From NCBI GenBank assembly GCA_963995525.1, contig OZ023206.1, forward strand, positions 72,438,277 to 72,502,276: 64,000 nucleotides of DNA. The letters are read 5' to 3'. Position 1 is the first letter of the stretch. Each line of letters begins with the position of its first letter. Under the pieces are notes generated by a model. The model saw only the letters and a list, made by a program, of their open reading frames with translations, was not told the origin of the DNA and made no database searches. The position numbers and the translations under genes were made by a program. Shown in pieces: positions 12,227 through 22,739 of the stretch. This stretch comes from Escarpia spicata (Eukaryota > Annelida > Polychaeta > Sabellida > Siboglinidae).

Positions 12227-12603
12227 CAAGGTCTTCCATGGTGTAAGCCATAGAGGGGGTTCAGGGGGGTCCTGGAATACAATTCACAGTGAAAAAAAAG
12301 TGTTTTCACATTTCACAGGGAAAAACTTATCTTCTTTTGCGGTTTGGTGGTATAGATATATTTTGTGAGCAGAAATCGGCGAAGAGATCGAAATTTGTAG
12401 TCACCTGTCGTCAATTTCACGAAGAAAGTGATACCTCAATCACGGTTCACAAGGACAATATTTTTTAAATCACGCTTCACGCTGTTGCACCTGATCACGA
12501 ATTACAGGGATAAAAAGAGCTTTCACGTTTCAAGAGAAAATAATGTTGCTAATCACGGATCACGAAAATACTCCCTGCACCCCCTTTGCCATAGTAGACC
12601 TTG
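12227..12603. mobile_element. Candidate MITE with imperfect inverted ends
   Basis: The left end CAAGGTCT is matched by AGACCTTG at the right end. Matching continues inward (CCATGG/CTATGG, then a G-rich run against a C-rich run) with a 10-base offset. The body has repeated CACG-type words (ttcacg, atcacg), typical of subterminal repeats in DNA transposons. No coding capacity. I cannot define a clean target duplication or assign a superfamily. Confidence 0.55.
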
Positions 12604-12609
12604 GTGTAC

Positions 12610-14030
12610 CATGCTATTTACCTCCGACAACACAACACAGTATTTGCCATGGTTTGACATATCTTTTCATAAGGAATAAATGCCTAAAATGCAAGATAAA
12701 CATCTTTTGAGGAAACAATACAAGATTATGTTAGAATGTGAATGTTTTTATTAATTCTTTATATCCACTATACGTTGAGTGAAGCGAACAGTGACAGAAG
12801 ATGGCGTAATATGTACCTGTGTTTAAATACATATTGCCGATTTTTATTGCAAGAAAGCTTAACATTGAAAAAAGTGCCGTAAATCATAATCAGTTTATAT
12901 AATCGTATATCTTTATTGCCGCTTCGCACTACATTGTAGGCCTGCTCAGGTCTCTAGCCTATTCATTCCTTTGGTCTAACTTTGAAAACAATAGAAACAC
13001 TAACTGATACACAAAACATGTCACAAACAACAAAGCAAACACGTCGCCTATTGAAAGCTATGAAATTGAAAATTATTCGAAACACCCCCAGGTAGCTACT
13101 CTATCATTGCCAGACCCAATTCGCAGAAAAACATTGCTATAATATTGACATGTGTACGAAATACCCCCACGTAGTTCGTACGTCCTACCTACTCCTATCT
13201 ACATCATGGCACTCCTCTCGCTACATTGATCACTGACGTGAAACTAAACCTTATTATAGTTACACTATCTAATCCCGAAGTGTAAACTATACTTACTTAC
13301 ACATCTTGGCTCTCCCCTAATGTATTTGAAAGGGAGATAGTCCGTTCCTCTATGCGGAATTAGACAGCGTAGTAATTTGTAAAAGGACGTCTGGTGAATC
13401 GAACGTGGGAAACGGGACATCGTTGAATATCAAAGTGTGTAGCGGTTAATTCAGCCCGTCTCTGCATCATTGCTAATAAAGCTTGTCTTGAAACTGGATA
13501 TTTTGTTTACAATTTAAACATTTCGGGGACGAAACTTTCAAACTACGAACACTGCTGCGAGCGTAGTAAAGACAACTTGGCGAGCAGTATACATTCAACA
13601 TAGTCTTCATAACACCACAATAATTAATACAAAATCCGTTTTAATAGAGTGTGACATTGGAGTGATGCCATCCCAATCAATATACACTGTATATAAAATG
13701 TGAATATGCTTCGGGTGAAAACGTTCAATTTGCGAACGTTGTTACGGACTTACAAGCATAACTTGGCGGGCAGTATGCCTTCAACATAATATTTATTATA
13801 GTCCTATGAACATTACATTAATTAATAAAATAAAATAAAATAAAAAAAAACTAGGAACGGACTGCCTACTTTTAGTGAACCGCACAATTAATAATGTTTA
13901 ATGGAATTTTACAAGGTCGATATTTATAAAGATATAACGGTAAAGTTGTATATAGTATTAACAAGACATGGTTAATTAAAGTTATACAGAGTATCATCAA
14001 GATACGGTTAATTAAAACACATTTTGTGAG
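12610..14030. other. Non-coding; old internal duplication
   Basis: No gene seen. The units at 13521-13632 and 13709-13828 are diverged copies: both carry a 'tttcggg' or 'cttcggg' start, 'acttggcg.gcagtat', 'ttcaacata' and 'attaattaata'. The larger stretch 13332-13870 starts with GGGAGATAGTCCGTTCCT. It ends with the near-complement AGGAACGGACTGCCTACT, so it may be a 540-bp inverted-repeat element. Confidence 0.45.
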
Positions 14031-14032
14031 AC

Positions 14033-14385
14033 GCGATGGCCTGATAGGTAGAACATCCGACTCTCAATCGATGGAAACAGGTTCCAAATCCTTTTCCAGC
14101 CGTTTCCAAGCTTAGGCAATTTCATTCACTCCACATTGTTCCAGTTCACTCAATTGTACCAATGAGTACCTCACTGTTCATAAGTACAACCACTGTCAGT
14201 GACATATCTATCTGAATGAATAGTCATCGCGTAATAATTGCAGCGTGGCTGAAATCTTCCCAGAGAAGACAAGATAGAGTTCGAACGAACAGGTCGGCGG
14301 GGGGGGGGGGGGAGGGTGAAGCGAAAAGCGTTTTGAGCATCGTAAGGATTGGACACATCGATATATAGAACTTACGTAATGATAT
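14033..14385 (+). mobile_element. tRNA-derived SINE with CORE-like body
   Basis: The head resembles a tRNA gene: an A-box-like 'tggcctgataggtagaac' and a degraded B-box-like 'ggttccaaatcc'. The body ('cttaggcaatttcattcact', 'tgtaccaatgagtacct') and tail ('ttttgagcatcg', 'atatatagaacttac') match the copy at 47757-48140. The body resembles the CORE domain of CORE-SINEs (a TTGGGCAAGT start and an AGTACC end). A G14 run at 14299-14312 interrupts the tail. Confidence 0.75.
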
Positions 14386-14496
14386 CCTTTTAGGGGTGTT
14401 CTACAATAGACATGTTACGAAACTAACTATCAGATCTTGTACATTAAATGTACGCGACACTAACGTGTCTCATGGCTCAGTGCAACCGAGTATAAC

Positions 14497-14508
14497 TATA
14501 TATATAAG
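14497..14508 (+). promoter_or_regulatory. Possible TATA box
   Basis: TATATATATAAG lies about 54 bases before an ATG at 14562, a spacing compatible with a TATA-driven start around 14530. No transcript evidence is available here and the TA run may be incidental. Confidence 0.25.
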
Positions 14509-14561
14509 CATCCGCGCAAGGACACACAAAAGCATAGAACTTGTGATCTAGCTACTACAAA

Positions 14562-14648
14562 ATGGCAAGTCGAACTACTCTACAGAATTGTGTCAACCAA
14601 ACAATAAGAGGTCTTGACAAACGCAGTCGTTCCACGAATGTTAATTAA
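14562..14648 (+). CDS. Possible 28-codon ORF downstream of a TATA-like motif
   Basis: ATG in context acaaaATGG opens a 28-residue frame (MASRTTLQNCVN...) ending in TAA. It is unrecognised. It could be a first coding exon, an upstream ORF or chance. Its only support is position after a TATA-like motif and a good initiation context. Confidence 0.15.
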   Translation: MASRTTLQNCVNQTIRGLDKRSRSTNVN

Positions 14649-15302
14649 CGAATGTTTTGTGCCTGGTAAAAATCACAAATTCGTTCGCGCCGCCTCCGCA
14701 GTAGTACACCGTTGTCGGCGCCACTAGTGACTCGCAAACAGTGCACCCGCTGGGTGACGCCAGTACACGGAACAATCGGACATGACGTATGCGTAAAGAT
14801 GACGTCACTGAAACGTCGTTTATAACGTCATCTTTAAGCTTTCGTATTTATACTGCCTTTGTTGACGAGTGAATCATGTTGCGTATTCTTCCACCGATCC
14901 TTATGGTGGAGACGGGTAGTGTTTTACCAGGACACTGTATGACGTCATGCTTTCGTTCTTATTCTGTAAAAGTATTGTTTGATACAAGTCCAGTTGAAGA
15001 CCAAAATATTATGACCTCTCCAAAAACCATTACAGTGTATTAGGCTACATTTTCACTAGTGTATGTTTGTGAATATATATATTTGCATTGTGTATCTATT
15101 GGCTCTGATCAATAACAGACCGTGATAACAATTGCCATTTGAAATAGCCTGATTCTGTGTGATCGAAGAGAAAAACTACGATGGCCGGAAGTGGCTTCTG
15201 CAACAAAATATTCTTCGCCAAGTCTGGCCACCTGGCGGGCTGAGTGGGAGTAGACTTGACGCTAACAAGTCTACGCAAGAAACAGCGTAGTTTCAAACAC
15301 AT

Positions 15303-15345
15303 GTAAATGGGTCGCCATGGTATAGGCACCCACGGGTCCATTTAC
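15303..15345. repeat. Hairpin with GTAAATGG arms
   Basis: GTAAATGG pairs with CCATTTAC across a 27-base loop. The reverse complement of the whole hairpin resembles the sequence at 15998-16037, so the two form an inverted pair about 700 bp apart. Confidence 0.55.
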
Positions 15346-15424
15346 CAAAGTGAAATATACACTCTTTAAAAAGTACATATTTTTAATGTGTTGAGTGAGT
15401 CAGTAGCTTCAGAAGTGGTTCATT

Positions 15425-15469
<45 letters not shown>

Positions 15470-15713
15470 ACATACATCTTTAAAATATGTTTGTGGATAT
15501 TAAGTCGCAAAATTATAAAATAGAGTTTTGTACCTTTTTGAAAACAACAGACCATAAGCTTAAAATGATGCCGCATGTGTTGAAGTATCTTCAGTAGTTT
15601 TTGATTTATTGCTAATATTAATGCAGACTTAAAAAGCGCCGTTTTGTGAAACGAGGTCATTTTGACTCACATTTCCTATTGTTTTTCAATCTATGGGTTC
15701 GCAATACGTGTAT

Positions 15714-15719
15714 TTTATT
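15714..15719 (-). terminator. Candidate vax polyadenylation signal
   Basis: TTTATT on the plus strand reads AATAAA on the minus strand, about 370 bases past the vax stop codon. Another lies near 15610. Which is used cannot be told from sequence. Confidence 0.25.
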
Positions 15720-15997
15720 AGTTTTGGAATTTTCGTCGAGAAAAATAAACTGGTCATTGAAAGATGCAAATATAAAGTATACATTTCTGCCAAAATCGCA
15801 AAAATTATTGGACATGAGCCAGACAGCTATTTTTAGCTCGCGCGCAGAATAGACCTGTGCTATTTAATTATACCCTGTTCGCTGTGGCGAGTCACACACA
15901 GCAGTTTTTAATTTCTATACAACATCGAATCACTTATCAAATGACTAACTCACTAAACACATTCCTTTTTATAGGGGGTGTCCACATTCAACAGTGT

Positions 15998-16037
15998 TAA
16001 ATGGACGTGGGGTCTATATACCGCGAGGCTCCATTTA
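15998..16037. repeat. Hairpin, inverted partner of 15303-15345
   Basis: TAAATGG pairs with CCATTTA around a 26-base loop whose sequence resembles the inverted loop of the 15303-15345 hairpin. It lies about 50 bases past the vax stop codon, so it would be in the vax 3' UTR. Confidence 0.5.
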
Positions 16038-16089
16038 CATTTCACAGCAGCCGTTACAGTTTTGGGGACCGCGTCCCGCGTTTTCATTG

Positions 16090-16359
16090 TCAGGTAAACG
16101 GAGCCGTGTAGAGTTGGGGCGGCAGCCTGAGAACGGACTCCGGCGTAACGTTTCTCAGTATCCCCGGCCCGGCGTAGACGGCCGGGTGGGTCACTACATT
16201 GTTCCCGAGTGGCGTCCCGGAAACGGGCGGACGTCGATGCTGGAGCATGCGCAGAATGTTGCAGGTGGCGGCACTCTCAGCGTTAGCGTGGCTCGTCTCG
16301 GCGTCTCGGTCTCGGTCACGCTTGTACTTGGTGCGGCGGTTCTGGAACCACACCTTCAC
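16090..16359 (-). CDS. vax: vax coding exon 3
   Basis: After the acceptor TTCGCCAG it begins [14 protein letters not shown]. An Arg/Asp-rich stretch, the [13 protein letters not shown]ax motif and a short Pro-rich tail ([13 protein letters not shown]) with TGA at 16090 follow. The region is GC-rich compared with its surroundings. Confidence 0.93.
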   Translation of the reverse strand: MKVWFQNRRTKYKRDRDRDAETSHANAESAATCNILRMLQHRRPPVSGTPLGNNVVTHPAVYAGPGILRNVTPESVLRLPPQLYTAPFT

Positions 16360-19300
16360 CTGGCGAACAGAACGCGAACTCGTTATGCACCAGTCGTGAC
16401 ATCTGTCAGATTTGGTCGTCAATGATGGAACATTGAAATTCACAATCTTACCTAAGCCTACCATTATCCAGCGAAAAGGATTAGGACTATCCCTGGTCTG
16501 CATGGGGGCGTGAATATAATGTTTAAAAACAAAACCTGCAAATGTCAAAGGGAGGTGCGTAATGTAGTGGTTAGCACATTCTCTTTGGACCCGGACCAGG
16601 CGTGATATTTGGTGTAATAGCTCTCGATACTGGAGAGTGTAGACTGTGTATTCCCCATCACTCGTAGATCCCGTTAATGTGAGACTTGTGTGGGACGTAA
16701 AAGAACCACTGAAGACGACAGACACCCTGACATTAAACATCTTTAATATCAGCATATAAAATGTCAGCTCGGCGAAAATGTACTGAAAATGGCTGTCTAG
16801 TTGAATGAGACCTATATGACCATCAATATATTACTAAATACCTCAGAAAGGTGGGTTTTATTTAGATACAAAAATTGGACTCTCGATAAGCAAAATACGT
16901 TCTCGGCCACCTGCCACCACAGTCGCAAGTGGACGAGAGTGTGTTTGGCTCATCGAAAATCCGAGAGTTTTTATCTAAATAAAACCCACCCTTCTAAGGT
17001 ATTTCTTGATGGATATCTCGTCAACTCTCGTTACCTGTGTCTCGGTGAGCGCGAGACGTTGCGCCAGCTCCGTCCTCTCCCGGCCGACGACATACTGGTT
17101 CCGGAGAAACTCCTGCTCCAGACGGTAGAGCTGCTCCGACGAGAAGGTCGTCCGGGCTCGCTTCGGGCGGTCGAGGTCCAGCGCCTTGGGGAAGACCAAC
17201 TCCTTCAGCTGGCCGCTAGAGTCTGCCGGTGGAAGAGAAGGCGATAATAAGACAAGAGAATATAGATGGAAGATGTAATGTTTGAGGGGAGAAATTGGCA
17301 AAAAGAAACACCTGATTATGTAGTAGTGCGGAGAAGATTGAGGTGGGCGGACAGCTAGAGTGATTAAGTAAGGAGATATTGATAAATAGAGCACGGGCAA
17401 CAGAAGAGGGGGGTAGAAGGAGAAGAGGGAGACTAACATTACGGTGGAATGGGGAGCGGTGATCGCGCGGTAGAGCGCCGGACTGTCGATTGAGGGGACG
17501 GTGGTTCGATTCCACCTGCCACCGTTTCGAAACTTAGTCAATTTCGTGCACCTCAGGTTGCCTGTGTCTTTCGGAAGATACACTAGAAGCCGTTGGTCTC
17601 TTCTATCTGGTGTATATGCTAGGGAAAGTAAAAGGTCCCACAGGGGTAAATGTGTAACCCTGTCGCGGATACACAGAGAGGTGGTCTCTGTCTCTAACCC
17701 ACTGGATCTTGCTCCCTGCGCCCGGAGTTGCTTCCCGGTCGGGCGTGTGAGAGACGCCAGGCAGGCAACGTAAACAGCATATACACTGTACCATTGGAAC
17801 TACTGGGTCCTATATGTATGTACATACAAGATGGAAGGACAGTGAAAACTTGAAAGAGTTGGTTCGAACAGGTGAGAGTGATAGACCATGGTAAGTGCAT
17901 AAAATAGAACATTGATAACGATAAGTATTAAGAATAACAACAGAATATCGAATGTATGTATTCATGTGTTAGGAAAACACTTATTCAAAAAATATCCCCG
18001 TAGACCTGTTATCTGCACGCTACGAATGGATGCCAGACGTAGACTTACGTGCGGTTGTAGGAAATTATAGACCCTCTACTCTATTAAAAAATAAACAAAA
18101 CACAACTGAGGCTAGGCATGCAAGAACTTCCCAATAAAAGGGACGATTGTTCTATCGTTCCGAAACAATTTTTTTTCTATTTTATAGCTGCGATACAGAT
18201 GAAATAACATTTCGTTACAAATATGCCGTCAACATAACGTGGTTGTAAGTTTAGTGTCGTGATACAAAGACTATTGTAATAAAAAAAACTGCCGTACTGT
18301 TAAAATGACGTCACACGATGTTTTTATTATGAAAAGTTTTAACAATTTTATATAGTATTTGTGCATGGTTATTGTCAAGCAGTGTGAGTGATATTGGTCT
18401 ACATCTAAGAATGATTCTAGAGATGAAACAGTGCATGTGTTATTACCTTTTAGTAAAGTCCCAAATAGCCTAAAAATACGTTTTTGACGTAGTATATATA
18501 GTCGATTTTCTCCGAAGGTGAGACGCGAACCTGTGGCGTAGCGTGAGACACGCACACAATAATTATATCCACACAACGCTGGCGATAGTGAACTAGTCAA
18601 TCAATGTCTGCCATTGCACGGTCGGCTGACGCTGTGTCGTATACACGTACACATGCAGGCTGCGTGAATCACCATTACAGTTGGACAACTAGCGGAAATA
18701 ATTCGCCACTTGTGATAAAGGCAATCAAAACATTATCTTAACTTCAAAGGTCTTTGTTTGTACGTCTCTTATGAGACCGGTGTTTAAATTCTGACGTTCA
18801 AAGGATTCGCCAGAGTGTGTTTATCTACGGACGTCAATTAGCATAATTCCGGTAGACGCAAGTTTTCTTGCTTAATTTGGCAGAAAATTAGGTTGATTGT
18901 AGCAGCAGTGCGGTTGGCTAGACTTTGTGCAACGTCGGGAATCACACTGAGAAATAAGCCCTATATCGTAGCGTTGTGGAATGCACAATATACATATATA
19001 TGTATCACGGTATCTACTTGAAATAACGCGTAATTATACACCTGCTCAAACTGTACAATTATTATTTTACAAAGTATAATAGTTTTATTGTAAAACCATA
19101 TTAAATCATTTAAATTATATATACGCTAATAGCTTAACTGCTCAACTGCATTTTAATCAATCACCTTTTTATGTCTTTTAGGATTTTAGGATTCACCAAA
19201 GGTCCTGTGTAGGTTAAATTGCTGTGTTGTTTATTATAAATCTAAGCTTCACCACAAATACAAGAAACGCAACAAGATAATTCATAAACAATAATTACGG

Positions 19301-21500
19301 TCACTTTAACACAAACAATAACGAACATAGCCGCATAGCAATTGGAATGGAACATATTTGACCAAAAAGATACATAGGGGGTGTTAATTAAAATAACATA
19401 TGAAGCTTTACTCTTAGTTCTATGTCAGTTTATTTTCTCACCATTTCATTATCTCTGTAAATTTATAAATTAATTTTACCTGTTGGCACGCCCTTTCATT
19501 CTGAAGCGTATATGCTACTGCATAAATCGCGACAATGTTATTAATTTTTTTTCTGTTGCTGCACCAACTCTTTGGAATATGCATCCTCTTAGTGTTAGGT
19601 CAGTTGAAAATATTACAAAATTCCGTCGTCATTTAAAAACGTATCTTTACAACCTTGCTTATCCACCGTAGCTCCCTAGCGCCTTGACCCATCTGTTGAC
19701 AACTGGAAAACTACTTATGGATTTTGAGATTGACCAACTCTTTTGTTTTGATGCGCCTCTGAGCTTGGTTTCCAAGGATTTAGGCGCAATAGAAGTTATC
19801 TTATTATTATTATTATTATTAAAATACTAAAGCTCAAACAGTAGGCTCTATTGTTGTGTAACGGCAAGAGGGAGCAATGGTCAACGAGATGTTTGAGGGA
19901 TTTTTGTCCACAGTAGGCTCTATTGTTGTGTAACGGCAAGAGGGAGCAATGGTCAACGAGATGTTTGAGGGATTTTTGTCCACAGTAGGCTCTATTGTTG
20001 TGTAACGGCAAGAGGGAGCAATGGTCAACGAGATGTTTGAGGGATTTTTGTCCACAGTAGGCTCTATTGTTGTGTAACGGCAAGAGGGAGCAATGGTCAA
20101 CGAGATGTTTGAGGGATTTCGGACAAAACTCGTATTTGTTTTGTTTCTGCACGCTATGGTACATACATTAATTATTCACAATTATATGAACTGTTTGAAT
20201 ATATGTATTAATAATATGACGAATATTTTTGCGACATTGTTAATTATGTGACTTTGTGTCACTTACTCCCTTTTCGTGTCATTAAGGTATAAATATATAA
20301 ATTACTTTTTTGAAATAAAATAGCAGGTACATCAAATTAACCTTGAAGAACTTCAAGTTCATGCGTGAATCGCGTTTCATAATCTCAATCATTATAAGTT
20401 CCCACAGTTTACACTTTCTTAGATTCTAAGGATTCACGTAATTTAGTATTGTCTTAAGCCTAGGGCGCAATGTGGAAAACGCTGATGGTATTTTTTTTAA
20501 ACAAATATACCATTACATTAAATGTAAGTAGTAGATTAACACACTAGTGTATAACAAACAAGATGAATATTCGTTTGAAATATGTTGTTATGTATCTATC
20601 CATAGATATTAAATTGCGCAACTCATGATGAATATGAGAGCTTCGTCATGATTTCATGGACATTTCAAAAACATGTGTATTGGTTATATCCAGTTACTCC
20701 CTTTTGTCATGACAAAATACAACTGCATTGTCACTTTCTCCATTATGCCATGTCATTTGTAACAAATCAAACTGTGTTTTATTGTGTGATAATATCATAC
20801 TTACTCCTTTCAATGTGACTAATAACTCATTTTGTGGTTACAAAATATCGCTTGCTCCTTTTTCCATTTCAAGGCATAGTAGGCTTATATATTTTCTTGG
20901 GAAATCGTCCTGATCACATAAATGGAAGAAGAAGTGTACACTATCTAAACTTTACGTATGTAGACTATTATCATTAAATTCACCGAAAGACGCCGCGGTG
21001 CTCATATCTCTCCAATGTGGGTATTAGAGAAATCCTCTGGGACGGCATTGGCTGTTTTTCTGATCGTATCGTCTCAGAATCGTCACAAGCCTACTTCGAT
21101 AATTATACGCCTAACTATGGAAATGATCTTCTTAGAAGTACACACAAATTGTTCTGACGATAAAGACAAATTGCTCCGTATCTTTGATGTTTGATCCGAA
21201 GCGTGCAGTAAACGTTGGACGAGATCTTCTGTTGTTTTGTTTTTATTTGATTACAGCAGTGCGTGCTTGCGTGTTTGTTTGTGTGTCTGTGTGCGTGCGT
21301 NNNNNNNNNNNNNNNNNNNNNNNNNNNNNNNNNNNNNNNNNNNNNNNNNNNNNNNNNNNNNNNNNNNNNNNNNNNNNNNNNNNNNNNNNNNNNNNNNNNN
21401 NNNNNNNNNNNNNNNNNNNNNNNNNNNNNNNNNNNNNNNNNNNNNNNNNNNNNNNNNNNNNNNNNNNNNNNNNNNNNNNNNNNNNNNNNNNNNNNNNNNN

Positions 21501-21564
<64 letters not shown>

Positions 21565-22636
21565 AGAGAGAGAGAGAGAGAGGGGGGGAGGGGGAGGGAA
21601 AGTGAGAGAGAAAGGGTGGGATAGTGAGAGAGGGACAAGTGGGAGAGTGAGAGAGAGTGAGAGAGAGGGTGGCACACCAACACACCCAGTTCAACCTATG
21701 CAAACTTATCTTTTGAAATAATATAAATTATGACAACTGTAAAATTAATTAAATTAAATTAATCAATGCAATAAATAGTTTTGAATCAGCTGTGGTGCTT
21801 CAAATACTTTTCTTGGCAATGCGTATTGTACAACAAGATCAGCTATTGTCGAAATGTAAATAAACTATTCGTTTAACGGTGAGATTTAAAAAAATAATTT
21901 AACTATAATTCTTATTCCTATAGAAACGCGATATTAAGCTACCCGATTTGAAGAGTAAAAATAAAACATGCCATGAATATGACCAACAGGCTTATCAACA
22001 CTATAATACGTTTCCATCTTATGACAAGAGCGAGCTATGCCTTGATTAACATAGCCACACTATATTACTACTACTACTAATAATAATAACAATGATGGTA
22101 TATTTAATGCTAATACAAATAGTACAAGCAATAACATCTAATAAATCAATATTTGACGTTGATGTTTTGTTTTTTGTTATTATCACTGTGTGTTCGATTT
22201 AATCACCAATTTACGGTATGAGCGATAACAATAATAATTTCATAAGCATTGTTCGTTAAAGACAAGAGAGTTGCAGAAGTAGAAGAAGATGAATGAAATT
22301 GAGATAAACAGAATGTCAAGAGATATCTCGAAAGAGCAATGGTAAACAGCGTGAGAGAACAAAGAAGCATGAAGAATAAAAAAGATAAAGAAACATATGA
22401 AGAAGCAGAAGAAAAGAAGAAGAAATAGCAATATAAAAACAAAAAGCAGGAGATTATGAAAAATGTTCATGTTTGACTAAAAACTCACCTCGAATGGTCA
22501 GTGTCCGACAATAGTCCGGGTAGGAGGCGTTGTGCTCCTGGACGTCCTGTAGATGACCACTGGCCAGTGTCGACTCGTCTCTGTAGTTGTGCGGTTGACA
22601 GCCGCACTCCGACATGTCTGTCGCCGACTTGAGCAT
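16090..22636 (-). CDS. vax: Vax-type homeobox transcription factor (three coding exons)
   Basis: Joining 22636-22489, 17222-17035 and 16359-16090 gives an uninterrupted 201-residue protein with GT-AG introns. The homeodomain spans residues 69-128: it starts [20 protein letters not shown], then [19 protein letters not shown], then [14 protein letters not shown] with Trp116, Phe117, Gln118 and Asn119. Flanking family marks are [14 protein letters not shown] (residues 40-53), [12 protein letters not shown] before the homeodomain, and [13 protein letters not shown] (residues 140-152) after it. These are shared with vertebrate Vax1/Vax2 and separate it from Emx and Not. The second intron falls between homeodomain positions 44 and 45. 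Vax proteins are nuclear DNA-binding regulators of ventral forebrain and eye development in vertebrates; the role here is inferred. The C-terminal tail is short compared with vertebrates. Intron 1 (5.3 kb) is rich in repeats. An extra 5' non-coding exon is possible. Confidence 0.95.
16836..17004. repeat. Tail-to-tail LINE 3' ends forming an inverted repeat in vax intron 2
   Basis: The left arm (16836-16893) and right arm (16948-17004) are about 85% complementary over 55 bases and share 'gggttttatttagata' and a 'ctctcg' or 'cgagag' block. The left arm also matches the 3' UTR of the CR1-like LINE at 2330-2412 ('aatacctcagaa', 'ggactctcgat', 'cacctgcca'). Two insertions of the same LINE in opposite orientation would produce this. 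Confidence 0.8.
17035..17222 (-). CDS. vax: vax coding exon 2
   Basis: Begins after the acceptor CCGGCAG with [17 protein letters not shown] and carries homeodomain residues 1-44, ending ALTETQ. The donor is CAG|GTAACG, weaker than average. Only about 30 bases past the donor lies a long inverted repeat (16836-17004), which may influence splicing. Confidence 0.95.
17454..17790 (+). mobile_element. tRNA-derived SINE in vax intron 1
   Basis: The tRNA-like head has A-box-like 'tgatcgcgcggtagagcg' and a near-perfect B box 'ggttcgattcc' near 17501-17511. Then comes 'tcgaaacttagtcaattt', similar to the CORE-SINE body start, and a long unique tail. The tail differs from the 14033 and 47757 copies, so it is a separate SINE family sharing the head and central block. 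It is not a functional tRNA: the acceptor stem does not close. Confidence 0.7.
17800..19480. other. vax intron 1, non-coding
   Basis: No exon, RNA gene or named repeat recognised. The minus-strand frame at 18271-18600 lacks any motif. Confidence 0.5.
19483..19815 (+). mobile_element. LINE 3' end in vax intron 1
   Basis: Encodes the C-terminal block of an L2-like RT ([36 protein letters not shown], stop). It ends with 'gatttaggcgcaatagaagt' and (ATT)n, the same tail as the LINE ending at 10590. Strongly 5'-truncated. Confidence 0.8.
19839..20120. repeat. 72-bp minisatellite, about four near-identical units
   Basis: The unit starts 'cagtaggctctattgttgtg' and includes 'caagagggagcaatggtcaa' and 'gtttgagggatttttgtcc'. 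Units look identical apart from the last, whose end is cut short. Because 72 is a multiple of 3 and the unit lacks stops in two minus-strand frames, it gives artefactual repeat ORFs. A block of the unit resembles the LINE 3' end at about 11490-11510, so it may have been seeded by LINE sequence. Confidence 0.93.
20125..21300. other. vax intron 1, non-coding
   Basis: AT-rich, with no gene recognised. The last 30 bases become TG-rich before the gap. Confidence 0.5.
21301..21500. other. Assembly gap (200 N)
   Basis: Exactly 200 undetermined bases between a (TG)n run and a (GA)n run. The true length and content of this part of vax intron 1 are unknown. Confidence 1.
21501..21672. repeat. (GA)n microsatellite beside the gap
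   Basis: A pure GA run of about 58 bases passing into interrupted GA-rich sequence. It probably explains the assembly break. Confidence 0.95.
22489..22636 (-). CDS. vax: vax coding exon 1
   Basis: The first ATG after an in-frame TGA 54 bases upstream is at 22636. A second in-frame ATG is seven codons downstream (MSECGCQ) and could be the true start. The exon encodes 49 residues ending in the Vax-typical [10 protein letters not shown] and is followed by a strong donor (CGAG|GTGAGT). It splices in phase 1. Confidence 0.88.
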
Positions 22637-22739
22637 CGTTGACGCGTCCTGGGGCTTGACACTGATCGTGACAGATAGAGGGACATCTCAGTTGGTAATA
22701 TAGTCGACGACAGAACCTGCGAGCATTAGTAACACGTTG

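Larger units (their letters stand above)
14650..15990. other. Non-coding region downstream of vax
   Basis: Contains two CRE-like TGACGTCA words (14799-14806 and about 14940), a (TA)n run near 15434-15465 and the hairpin at 15303-15345. A minus-strand 81-codon frame at 15096-15341 has no recognisable domain. The region may include the vax 3' UTR. Confidence 0.4.

Noticed and set aside
15994..16425. Plus-strand 143-codon ORF opposite vax exon 3
   Set aside because: It is the antisense shadow of the GC-rich vax exon.
16090..16755. A 221-codon ORF taken as one exon of vax
   Set aside because: Only the part from 16359 downward fits the homeodomain. The upstream part is intron, shown by the AG acceptor and perfect continuity with exon 2.
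17454..17530. Functional tRNA gene
   Set aside because: A and B boxes are present but no closed cloverleaf is visible, and the sequence continues into a SINE body. The same applies to 14033 and 47757.
19839..20120. CRISPR-like array or repeat protein
   Set aside because: The 72-bp units are contiguous with no unique spacers, and the minus-strand frames are open only because 72 is divisible by three. It is a minisatellite in animal DNA.
21115..21721. Several ORFs on both strands crossing 21301-21500
   Set aside because: They run through the N gap and GA/TG repeats; undetermined bases have no stops.
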